Shown one piece after another: positions 1-6,316 of a stretch of DNA of 7,515 nt (position 1 is its first letter; every line of letters starts with the position of its first letter). Source of the DNA: an uncultured Moraxellaceae bacterium (lineage in GTDB: Bacteria > Pseudomonadota > Gammaproteobacteria > Pseudomonadales > Moraxellaceae); NCBI GenBank assembly GCA_937952925.1, contig CALFYA010000348.1, forward strand, positions 1 to 7,515, in the 5' to 3' direction. Both the position numbers and the translations under genes were made by a program. Under the pieces are notes generated by a model. The model saw only the letters and a list, made by a program, of their open reading frames with translations, did no database searches and was not told where the DNA came from.

Positions 1-1629
1 ATTGAGCTGCCCAAATTTGACGACAAACCCGACGAGCGCACCCAATACAAACGCCAAAGTACAACAGCATCTGTCAAAAAAACCATCGCCGCCCCAACAC
101 TACCACCGCCTACACCCACATGGGATCAGCCCGATCCGACCGCACCGCCTGAATACGACGCGATCGAACCGATATGGATGGCGGATGAAGCTGAGCAAAT
201 GGGCAGTCTGTATGACTTGCTCGACAGCCTTGCGCTGTATTACCAGCAACAACTCCAGCAACATCAACTCGCACGGCAGTATCTGCATGGGCGTGGCTTG
301 GACGGCGAAGCTTGTGTCAGTTGGCGTTTGGGTTACGCGCCAGATGGCTGGCAACATCTACAAGATGCCTTTGCACGCGACATCGACGGCCTCAAACAAC
401 TCGGCTTAATCCGGCAAAGTGAGAGTGGGCGTGATTTTTGTTTGCTGCGTGATCGGGTGATTTTTCCGATCCGCGATGGCAAAGGTCGTGTGGTGGGCTT
501 TGGCGGTCGTGCCATGAGCGATGAGGTCAAACCCAAATATATCAACTCGCCCGAATCGAGTGTCTTCAACAAATCCCAACTGTTGTATGGCTTGTATGAG
601 AGCCGTAAAGCCCGCGCCAAACACTGGCTGATGGTCGAAGGCTATATGGATGTGATCGCCCTACATCAAGCCGGACTTGCAGGCGCGGTAGCCACGCTTG
701 GCACCGCCAGTAACGCCGATCATCTTCAGCAGCTGTTTCGCCAAGACAGTAAAGTCATTTTGGCCTTTGATGGTGATGAAGCCGGTCAACGTGCCGCGTG
801 GCGCACGCTAGAGTTGGCCTTGCCGATTCTCACCGATGGCCGTGAACTGCGCTTTTTGGTACTGCCCGATGAACATGATCCTGACTCATTAGTTCGGTTA
901 GAAGGCTTGGCAAGTTTCGAGCAACGCTTGGAAAAAGCGCCACCGTTGTCTGATTTTTTGTATGAAATTCTGTCGCGGAAATATGACTTAAGCATTCCAG
1001 AGGGCAAAGGATTTTTAATGAATGAAGCAAATTCGCTGCTGAATTTGCTTCCTAAACAGGGGAGTTTTCGACAGCTTCTACGACAAAATTTAAAAGAACG
1101 CATCGGCTTGGGTTGGAACAAGCGTATCAAGCACCCGACCGATGCGCTTGTATCATTCGAAAATTCATACAGCAGTTTAGAATACAAACTACTGGTACTC
1201 CTCCTACATTATCCAAGTTTAGCTTCTTATTTATCTGAAATCCAAAACTGGTTAGAACCCACGCATCCATTGACCCAAGTGCTATCACTCATTCCCCTCA
1301 TCCCCGAAGATTTGTTGGAAGATTCAGATGCAACTCTATTTTTCTTACTAGGTGGACTATCCACAGATGCATACTTCAGTAAAACCATATTTCTACTTGA
1401 AAATATTGACATTAATGCATACGTTCAACCTCCAGAGCGTGCCAGTATAGTTTGCCAAGACTGGTGTTTGAAAATCAGCGCACAACTCTTGCAGGAGCAA
1501 ATTAAACATCTATCTCAATTAAGATCAATGGAATCGTTCGCTAAAGTCGTTGAACTTAATGGCTATTTAACAAAAATACGCCACAGCTTGCAATTTCATG
1601 AACTTGCCCCCATAACAGGGAGTGCATAA
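1..1629 (+). CDS. dnaG: DNA primase DnaG, 3' portion (5' end outside window)
   Basis: DnaG synthesises the RNA primers for lagging-strand replication at the fork, working with the DnaB helicase. The frame is open from base 1 to the TAA at 1627-1629, giving 542 visible residues; the N-terminal zinc-binding domain, roughly 100 residues, lies to the left. Visible residues 26-60 form a Pro/Thr-rich linker. The RNA polymerase core follows, with the YL-GRGLD, LGYAP, FPIRD-G-GRVVGFGGR and KYINSPES blocks. The Toprim catalytic motifs are EGYMDV (Glu213 of the fragment) and DGDEAG (Asp257 and Asp259), then LP-DPDSLVR. The C-terminal part, from about nt 1160, begins with the LLVLLLHYPSL pattern typical of the helicase-binding domain. 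An internal ATG at 178 is not the true start, because conserved primase sequence lies around it and the frame stays open upstream. GC falls from about 55% in sampled N-terminal lines to about 39% over 1141-1620. Identity is very secure. Confidence 0.97.
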   Translation: MELPKFDDKPDERTQYKRQSTTASVKKTIAAPTLPPPTPTWDQPDPTAPPEYDAIEPIWMADEAEQMGSLYDLLDSLALYYQQQLQQHQLARQYLHGRGLDGEACVSWRLGYAPDGWQHLQDAFARDIDGLKQLGLIRQSESGRDFCLLRDRVIFPIRDGKGRVVGFGGRAMSDEVKPKYINSPESSVFNKSQLLYGLYESRKARAKHWLMVEGYMDVIALHQAGLAGAVATLGTASNADHLQQLFRQDSKVILAFDGDEAGQRAAWRTLELALPILTDGRELRFLVLPDEHDPDSLVRLEGLASFEQRLEKAPPLSDFLYEILSRKYDLSIPEGKGFLMNEANSLLNLLPKQGSFRQLLRQNLKERIGLGWNKRIKHPTDALVSFENSYSSLEYKLLVLLLHYPSLASYLSEIQNWLEPTHPLTQVLSLIPLIPEDLLEDSDATLFFLLGGLSTDAYFSKTIFLLENIDINAYVQPPERASIVCQDWCLKISAQLLQEQIKHLSQLRSMESFAKVVELNGYLTKIRHSLQFHELAPITGSA

Positions 1630-1632
1630 GAT
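1604..1632 (+). promoter_or_regulatory. Candidate sigma70-type promoter upstream of rpoD
   Basis: TTGCCC (1604-1609) and TAAGAT (1627-1632) are separated by 17 nt, each matching 4 of 6 consensus positions. The -10 overlaps the dnaG stop codon. Transcription from here would give rpoD a leader of about 190 nt. The match is modest and could be chance; rpoD may equally be transcribed from upstream of dnaG. Confidence 0.25.
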
Positions 1633-1639
1633 ATATGCC

Positions 1640-1806
1640 CCCCAATATTTGGGGATCGCCGCTCCACGTGCTGATCAAAACAGACTTGAAAGCAACTTTG
1701 CATTCCTCAGGCGAGGCTCAAAGTAGACGCTTCGGCATAGGCAAGCGACAAGAGATTTAGACTGATGATGTCCCCGCATGCTATCCTTCGCGATTGCCTG
1801 TGGCAA
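1640..1806 (+). other. Structured dnaG-rpoD intergenic leader (several hairpins)
   Basis: The 203-nt gap between dnaG and rpoD holds no gene that I can support. Visible inverted repeats are CCCCAA/TTGGGG with a 3-nt loop (1640-1654); ACTTTG/CAAAGT enclosing CCTC/GAGG (1695-1724); CGCTT/AAGCG (1728-1747); and TTGCC/GGCAA (1794-1806). None is followed by a T-tract, so none is a convincing terminator. In E. coli the dnaG-rpoD junction of this operon is an RNA-processing region, so a structured leader is plausible; a role here is inference. Confidence 0.35.
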
Positions 1807-1832
1807 CCTGATTGACCGATGAGTGACGAACG

Positions 1833-3731
1833 ATGAGCGATTTAACCGCGCAGACCTCGCAAGTTGCGGCGCTGATTAGCCGTGGTAAAGAACAAGGCTA
1901 TCTGACCTTTGCCGAAGTCAACGACAATCTGCCCGAATCCATTACGGAAAGCGAGCAGATTGAAGATATTATTCAAATGCTCAACGATGTCGGCATTCCG
2001 GTACACGAGCGTGCACCCGAAACTGACGAACTCATCCTCGATGGCAATGCGCCAGACGCCTCCGACGACGATGTAGCGGCTGAAGAAGCAGCAGCCGTGT
2101 TGGCCTCGGTTGAAAACGAACCGGGTCGTACCACCGACCCTGTCCGCATGTATATGCGTGAAATGGGCACCGTTGAGTTGCTCACCCGTGAAGGTGAAAT
2201 CAGCATCGCCAAACGCATCGAAGAAGGCATCCGTGATGTCTTAAATGCAATGGCCTATTGGCCAGGTGCAGTCGATGTGGTACTCGGCGAATACCAAGAA
2301 GCACTGACCGGCGAACGTCGTTTAGCGGATATTTTATCGGGCTATCTCGATCCTGAGAGCGACGACATCCCTGAAGTCATCGACGACTCATTGACCGATG
2401 ACGAAGATGACGAGGGCGCTGGTGAAATCAAAGCCACTGGCACTGCCAAAGATGTCGACGATGAAGACGAAGAAGCCGAAGGTGAAGGCAGCGACGATGA
2501 CGCTGATGGCGACTCAGGCCCAGACCCCGAAATCGCCCGTCTGCGTTTTACCGAACTGGCTGAGCGCAACAATGCGGTCAAAGCCGCGATTGCAGCACAT
2601 GGTCGTCAGCACCCACAAACTGAGCAAGCACTGATCGCGTTGGCCGAAGTGTTTATGATGTTTAAGCTCACCCCACGCCTGTCCGATTTGCTGTCTGAGC
2701 TGGTGCGGGGCACCAATCAGCAAGTACGCCATGCCGAACGTGAAATCATGCGGTTTGCCATCAAACGTGGCCGTATGAGCCGTGACCATTTCTTGAAACA
2801 ATTCCCCAATCAAGAAACCCGTCCAGATTGGGTCGATGAGCAAATCAAACTTGATCCTGCCCTTGCCAACACCCTTGGTGCAGTGCGTGCCGATATTGTC
2901 GCCCATCAGCAAACCCTGACCGACCTTGAAAACCGGTTGGGCTTGCGCGTGGCGGGCATCAAAGAGATTTCGCGTCGCATGTCGATTGGCGAAGCCAAAG
3001 CCCGCCGCGCCAAAAAAGAAATGGTCGAAGCCAACTTGCGTTTGGTGATCTCGATTGCCAAAAAATACACCAATCGTGGTCTGCAATTCTTGGACTTGAT
3101 CCAAGAAGGCAACATCGGTTTGATGAAAGCGGTCGACAAGTTTGAATACCGCCGTGGTTATAAGTTCTCGACCTATGCCACATGGTGGATTCGTCAGGCC
3201 ATCACCCGCTCGATTGCCGACCAAGCGCGTACCATCCGGATTCCGGTACACATGATCGAAACCATCAACAAGATCAATCGTGTATCGCGTCAGTTGCTGC
3301 AAGAAATGGGACGTGAGCCAACCCCAGAAGAATTGGGCGAGCGTCTAGAGATGGACGAAGCCAAAGTGCGTAAAGTCCTCAAAATCGCCAAAGAGCCGAT
3401 CTCCATGGAGACGCCGATTGGTGATGATGAAGACAGCCACTTGGGGGATTTCATTGAAGACACCAACATCACCAGTCCGGTGGAAGCGGCCACAGCTGAA
3501 GGGCTGCGTGAAGCGACCCGCGAAGTGCTCGCCAACCTGACCCCACGCGAAGCCAAAGTGTTGAAGATGCGCTTTGGTATCGACATGCCAACCGATCACA
3601 CCCTAGAGGAAGTCGGGAAGCAGTTTGATGTGACCCGTGAGCGGATTCGTCAGATCGAGGCCAAAGCATTGCGTAAGCTGCGTCACCCCTCACGCTCGGA
3701 GCATCTGCGTTCATTCCTTGAAAATGATTGA
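1833..3731 (+). CDS. rpoD: RNA polymerase primary sigma factor RpoD (sigma-70)
   Basis: RpoD directs core RNA polymerase to housekeeping promoters. The 632-residue protein is slightly longer than the 613 of E. coli and has the full group 1 layout. Region 1.1 is at about residues 1-80. Region 1.2 holds DPVRMYMREMGTVELL. A non-conserved region between 1.2 and 2 contains a very acidic stretch at residues 173-231. Region 2 starts near residue 396 (EANLRLVISIAKKYTNRGLQ), with GYKFSTYATWWIRQAI for -10 recognition and melting. Region 3 holds IPVHMIETINK. Region 4.2 has the helix-turn-helix from about residue 590 (TLEEVGKQFDVTRERIRQIE) and ends LRSFLEND. The start at 1833 gives the usual MSDL-QVAALI-RGKEQGYLT beginning. 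The ribosome-binding site is weak (GAG at 1821-1823), and a 5-codon ORF at 1819-1836 overlaps the start as ATGA. A strong terminator follows the gene. Confidence 0.99.
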   Translation: MSDLTAQTSQVAALISRGKEQGYLTFAEVNDNLPESITESEQIEDIIQMLNDVGIPVHERAPETDELILDGNAPDASDDDVAAEEAAAVLASVENEPGRTTDPVRMYMREMGTVELLTREGEISIAKRIEEGIRDVLNAMAYWPGAVDVVLGEYQEALTGERRLADILSGYLDPESDDIPEVIDDSLTDDEDDEGAGEIKATGTAKDVDDEDEEAEGEGSDDDADGDSGPDPEIARLRFTELAERNNAVKAAIAAHGRQHPQTEQALIALAEVFMMFKLTPRLSDLLSELVRGTNQQVRHAEREIMRFAIKRGRMSRDHFLKQFPNQETRPDWVDEQIKLDPALANTLGAVRADIVAHQQTLTDLENRLGLRVAGIKEISRRMSIGEAKARRAKKEMVEANLRLVISIAKKYTNRGLQFLDLIQEGNIGLMKAVDKFEYRRGYKFSTYATWWIRQAITRSIADQARTIRIPVHMIETINKINRVSRQLLQEMGREPTPEELGERLEMDEAKVRKVLKIAKEPISMETPIGDDEDSHLGDFIEDTNITSPVEAATAEGLREATREVLANLTPREAKVLKMRFGIDMPTDHTLEEVGKQFDVTRERIRQIEAKALRKLRHPSRSEHLRSFLEND

Positions 3732-3753
3732 TTGCGTATCGTCGTAACCACTC

Positions 3754-3780
3754 AAACGCCCACGATTGTGGGCGTTTTTA
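3754..3780 (+). terminator. Intrinsic terminator of rpoD
   Basis: A perfect 10-bp stem, AAACGCCCAC (3754-3763) paired with GTGGGCGTTT (3768-3777), has a GATT loop and a T-run through 3779. It lies 22 nt after the rpoD stop codon and separates the dnaG-rpoD unit from the lipoprotein gene. Confidence 0.94.
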
Positions 3781-3849
3781 CACCTAATACCCATATTTGA
3801 GTTACATGTTTAATCGATGCAGTTGAGGATTTTTTTTCAGAAAAAACAG

Positions 3850-3858
3850 TGCTACATT
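3850..3858 (+). promoter_or_regulatory. Candidate extended -10 promoter element for the lipoprotein gene
   Basis: TGCTACATT (3850-3858) fits an extended -10 (TGN followed by TACATT, 5 of 6 to consensus). The expected -35 position falls in an A/T-only run near 3830-3835 with no good hexamer. It lies about 50 nt before the start codon, downstream of the rpoD terminator where a new promoter is expected. Confidence 0.3.
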
Positions 3859-3907
3859 GCTTTTAACCCCTGCAATACCAACAATCACAAGACCAAGGAT
3901 GAACCGC

Positions 3908-4498
3908 ATGAATCTGAATATTGTTTCACGCACCACCGCGCTTGGCACCCTGATTTTGAGCATCAGCGCCTGCTCGTCTTTACAGCATCTGACTCACCCC
4001 AACAAACCCGCTCAAGGATTAGATGGTGCTGCATGTGTCGGCCATGCCCCCTCACAAGTCAATGGGTTTAAAGCGGTCAAAGACGAAGACCTGATGCGCT
4101 ATGCGCAAGGCATTACCGATAAAGGTGGCCTGTGTGATTCCAAGACCTTTAAAGCCATTGAGCCGGTCACAGTCTATCGCGTCTATGATGGCAGCAAACC
4201 CCACACCGCAACCGGTCGCTGGTGGTCGTTTACCACGCCCACGCCTCCCAAAGACCAATACCGCAAAGACAATGCGATTTGCCCCGAATGGAGCAATTTG
4301 GATCGCATGACCGTGTGCAAAATCAAAGTGGGCACCGTGGTGGCGCTGGGCACCACCCAAAGTGCGACCTGTGCCGATGGCACGACCTATCCCAAAAACG
4401 CGACCATTCAGGTGTATATCCCCAACGATGGCAAAAATCAGGTGATTTTGGTGGATGACTGCAAAGAGCAAGGTGAATGGCCGAGTACCACACCTTGA
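3908..4498 (+). CDS. Small cysteine-rich lipoprotein of unknown function
   Basis: I do not recognise this 196-residue protein. The ATG at 3908 is chosen over 3857 and 3899 because AAGGA (3895-3899) lies 8 nt upstream and the product then has a compact type II signal peptide: Arg8, a hydrophobic stretch, and the lipobox ISAC with the lipidated Cys22. Ser at +2 suggests outer-membrane sorting rather than inner-membrane retention. The mature part has six further cysteines (43, 76, 125, 137, 155, 185), an even number that fits three disulfides in the periplasm. Residues 88-122 contain VYRVYD, GRWWSF and DQYRKDN, and residue 167 onward reads QVYI. The order of these elements faintly recalls ADP-ribosyltransferase/TNT-type folds, but no catalytic set can be shown. 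The gene is flanked by the rpoD terminator and ybeD, with no functional clue from either. Expression of an envelope lipoprotein is well supported; function is unknown. Confidence 0.85.
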   Translation: MNLNIVSRTTALGTLILSISACSSLQHLTHPNKPAQGLDGAACVGHAPSQVNGFKAVKDEDLMRYAQGITDKGGLCDSKTFKAIEPVTVYRVYDGSKPHTATGRWWSFTTPTPPKDQYRKDNAICPEWSNLDRMTVCKIKVGTVVALGTTQSATCADGTTYPKNATIQVYIPNDGKNQVILVDDCKEQGEWPSTTP

Positions 4499-4509
4499 TG
4501 TGAGCAGAC

Positions 4510-4538
4510 TTAAGTTTTGGGGCGTTTTGCGCTAAAAT
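4510..4538 (+). promoter_or_regulatory. Candidate promoter for ybeD
   Basis: A good -10, TAAAAT (4533-4538, 5 of 6), lies 27 nt before the ybeD start. The hexamer 17 nt upstream, TTAAGT (4510-4515), is a poor -35 (3 of 6). No terminator is visible between the lipoprotein stop and this site, so read-through from upstream is also possible. Confidence 0.35.
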
Positions 4539-4565
4539 TGGCTGCTGTCATTGCATCTTTGAGTC

Positions 4566-4853
4566 ATGATGAATCCTCAACGCCCCGAAATCCAAAATGA
4601 AGAGTTGTGGCAATTTCCCATGCAATACCCGATCAAACTGATTGGGCTTGCCGGAGATGAGCTGCTGCATGCTGTACGTGCGATCATCCTCAAGCATTTT
4701 CCAGAGTTTGATTTGGCCACGCTGGTGATTCAGCCTTCAAGCGGTGGTAAATATCATGCGATTCGTGCGGTATTGCCCTTTGATCATCGCGACCAAGTCA
4801 ACGCGATTTATGCCGATCTGGCTGCCTGCCCTCACATCAAAACAGCTCTCTAA
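4566..4853 (+). CDS. ybeD: YbeD/DUF493 family protein
   Basis: This is a 95-residue member of the DUF493 (UPF0250) family, close to the family's usual length of about 90. Diagnostic stretches are the FPMQYPIKLIGLAGDEL start, the middle block with HFPEFD, and SSGGKYHAIRAVLPFDHRDQVNAIYADLAACPHIKTAL at the end (family pattern S--GkY-s------s-eQ---iY--L---p-vk--L). E. coli YbeD has an ACT-like fold resembling amino-acid-binding regulatory domains; its biochemical role is not established. It is a frequent upstream neighbour of lipB, which is also nearby here but separated by one extra gene. Start choice is uncertain by one codon, since ATG occurs at both 4566 and 4569, with only a weak purine run upstream. 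Confidence 0.95.
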   Translation: MMNPQRPEIQNEELWQFPMQYPIKLIGLAGDELLHAVRAIILKHFPEFDLATLVIQPSSGGKYHAIRAVLPFDHRDQVNAIYADLAACPHIKTAL

Positions 4854-4855
4854 TT

Positions 4856-4860
4856 GGAGG
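4856..4860 (+). promoter_or_regulatory. Shine-Dalgarno GGAGG, unusually far from the 4883 start
   Basis: A perfect GGAGG sits just after the ybeD stop. It is 22 nt from the ATG at 4883 but only 8 nt from an out-of-frame ATG at 4869. The terminator-like hairpin lies between it and 4883; when folded it would bring the GGAGG to roughly 7-8 nt from that start. Confidence 0.45.
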
Positions 4861-4882
4861 CGGCAGCAATGCCGCTTTTTTT
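4860..4882 (+). terminator. Terminator-like hairpin after ybeD, abutting the next start codon
   Basis: GCGGCA (4860-4865) pairs perfectly with TGCCGC (4870-4875) across a GCAA tetraloop of the stable GNRA class, followed by seven T (4876-4882). Flanking G-U and A-U pairs may extend the stem. It looks like an intrinsic terminator for ybeD, but the next gene starts at the very next base. It may therefore act as an attenuator or serve translation instead. Confidence 0.7.
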
Positions 4883-5641
4883 ATGCACAATAAGAATCTG
4901 CTTTGGGGCGTGATTGCCCTGCTCTGCTTTCCCACAGTTTTACAAGCTAAAATGCTCAGCTATCAATGGGATACCGAACTGTGCACCCATCAAGCACAAT
5001 ACAACAGCAATCAGATCAGTAAAGCCCAGCTCGATGGCAGTCTTGCCCTCACACGTTTGGCTGGTAGCGTCTTACTGTCTGCCACATCGTTTGTGTTTGA
5101 ACCCGCCCAAATCCCAACCATCAGCTTGAGCAAGATCGACCACGATTATCAGGCCACCAAAACCAAGCTGACGGCACTGATGGTCTTACCCGCTTTTGCA
5201 GCACTCAAACAGCGCACACTTGCACGGCTAGAAATGGAATACGCCACCAATCGGCTCGAAGCGCAAGCGTTGCTCGGACAGCCACAGGTTTTACTCACCG
5301 CCGCCTATGGTCAAGCCTCATGGCGTGATGCACAGATGCTCAATCACCCCAATGCAACGCAGCGCATCCAGTTTTGGGATCAGGTGGTTGAAGCGCAAAT
5401 TCGGGAGCAAGAACGCTTGGGCAATCATCACTATCGGCAGATGACCGAACGCCGTCATGCACAGCAAAAGGCCAGCAATGCACAGGCTTATGCCAACGTC
5501 GAATTTATTCGTGCATGGCACAACCATTTACAATCGCCGAATGATGCCGCCCACCAACAAGACACGCAGACCGATTGGAATCGTGCCTTCATCAAAGCGG
5601 CACGCTTCACTCAGATCCAGCAGGAATGCGATGAGCCTTAA
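4883..5641 (+). CDS. Exported protein of unknown function, upstream of lipB
   Basis: I do not recognise this 252-residue protein. The start at 4883 gives a good signal peptide: Lys4, hydrophobic core LLWGVIALLCFPTVL, and likely cleavage after VLQA at residue 22, so the mature protein should be periplasmic. The rest is soluble, rich in Gln, Ala and His, and mostly helix-forming, with a charged, probably helical stretch at about residues 160-215. The mature chain has only two cysteines, Cys34 and Cys249 near the C-terminus, which could join the two ends by a disulfide. No catalytic motif is evident. The gene overlaps lipB by 11 nt, suggesting translational coupling. The immediate upstream sequence is a hairpin with a T7 run rather than a normal ribosome-binding site; GGAGG lies 22 nt away. 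An upstream start at 4869 with a one-base shift is discussed under findings. Confidence 0.85.
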   Translation: MHNKNLLWGVIALLCFPTVLQAKMLSYQWDTELCTHQAQYNSNQISKAQLDGSLALTRLAGSVLLSATSFVFEPAQIPTISLSKIDHDYQATKTKLTALMVLPAFAALKQRTLARLEMEYATNRLEAQALLGQPQVLLTAAYGQASWRDAQMLNHPNATQRIQFWDQVVEAQIREQERLGNHHYRQMTERRHAQQKASNAQAYANVEFIRAWHNHLQSPNDAAHQQDTQTDWNRAFIKAARFTQIQQECDEP

Positions 5642-6269
5642 GCCCCCCCTCATCATTCGCCATTTTGATGAACCACAAGACTATGCCAGCACCTTTGCTG
5701 CCATGCGCGCATTGACCGAACAACGTGATGCACACACGCCTGATGAGCTGTGGCTGCTTGAACATCACGATGTGCTCACCCAAGGCCAAGCGGGCAAACC
5801 AGAACACATCCTCTTTAATCATCTGAATCTTCCGGTGGTGCAAACCGATCGGGGCGGCCAAGTGACATGGCATGGGCGTGGTCAACTGGTCGTGTATTTG
5901 CTGTTTGATTTACGCCGCTTGGGCTGGAATGTGCGTGAACTGGTCAGTCACACCGAAGCTGCCATAATCGACACCTTGAGCGGTTACAACATTGCCGCCC
6001 ACGCCCGCACTGATGCACCGGGTGTGTATGTGGGTACGCAAAAAATTGGCTCTTTGGGCTTTAAGGTGCGTAAAAGCTGTAGCTATCATGGTTTATCCCT
6101 CAATATCGACTGTGATCTGGCAGGTTTTTCGCAAATTAACCCTTGTGGTTATGCAGGTTTGCAGATGGTTCGTCTGGTCGATTTGTGCCAGCCAACACCG
6201 ACACTCGCTGAGGTGGCGACACGATTGGCTGAATTGATCGAACGGCGACATCAACAGCCTCTTGATTAA
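5631..6269 (+). CDS. lipB: Octanoyl-[acyl-carrier-protein]:protein N-octanoyltransferase LipB
   Basis: LipB transfers the octanoyl chain from acyl carrier protein to a lysine on lipoyl domains (such as those of pyruvate and 2-oxoglutarate dehydrogenases), the first committed step of endogenous lipoate synthesis before LipA adds sulfur. The 212 residues match the E. coli length of 213. The family signature RGGQVTWHGRGQLVVY starts at Arg74 and contains His81. The catalytic pair is visible as Lys138 in QKIGSLGFKVR and Cys172 in INPCGYAGLQM; their 34-residue spacing equals that of E. coli Lys135 and Cys169. The start at 5631 follows AGGA (5622-5625) and overlaps the preceding gene by 11 nt. A longer open frame begins at 5457 but lies inside that gene and lacks homology. 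lipA is not directly downstream, and no terminator follows lipB in this window. Confidence 0.98.
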   Translation: MSLKPPLIIRHFDEPQDYASTFAAMRALTEQRDAHTPDELWLLEHHDVLTQGQAGKPEHILFNHLNLPVVQTDRGGQVTWHGRGQLVVYLLFDLRRLGWNVRELVSHTEAAIIDTLSGYNIAAHARTDAPGVYVGTQKIGSLGFKVRKSCSYHGLSLNIDCDLAGFSQINPCGYAGLQMVRLVDLCQPTPTLAEVATRLAELIERRHQQPLD

Positions 6270-6316
6270 ATCATGCATAGCACCATCGATGCGTGGACAG
6301 ATCGGCAGAATCTGGC

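Noticed and set aside
178..180. ATG at 178 as the start of dnaG
   Set aside because: The frame is open to base 1, and the upstream residues fit a primase domain linker. A start here would remove the essential zinc-binding domain.
1640..1654. CCCCAA/TTGGGG hairpin just after dnaG as a terminator
   Set aside because: The stem is only 6 bp and is followed by ATCGCC rather than a T-tract, so it does not look like an intrinsic terminator.
2514..3302. 262-codon open frame on the - strand within rpoD
   Set aside because: It is fully antisense to conserved sigma-factor regions 2 and 3; the open frame is a by-product of rpoD codon use.
3857..3907. Upstream ATGs at 3857 and 3899 as the lipoprotein start
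   Set aside because: They add a proline- and arginine-containing extension before the signal peptide, 3899 overlaps the ribosome-binding site, and only 3908 has ideal spacing to AAGGA.
5457..5630. N-terminal extension of lipB from the ATG at 5457
   Set aside because: This part lies inside the preceding gene in another frame, shows no LipB-like sequence, and would make the protein 58 residues too long.
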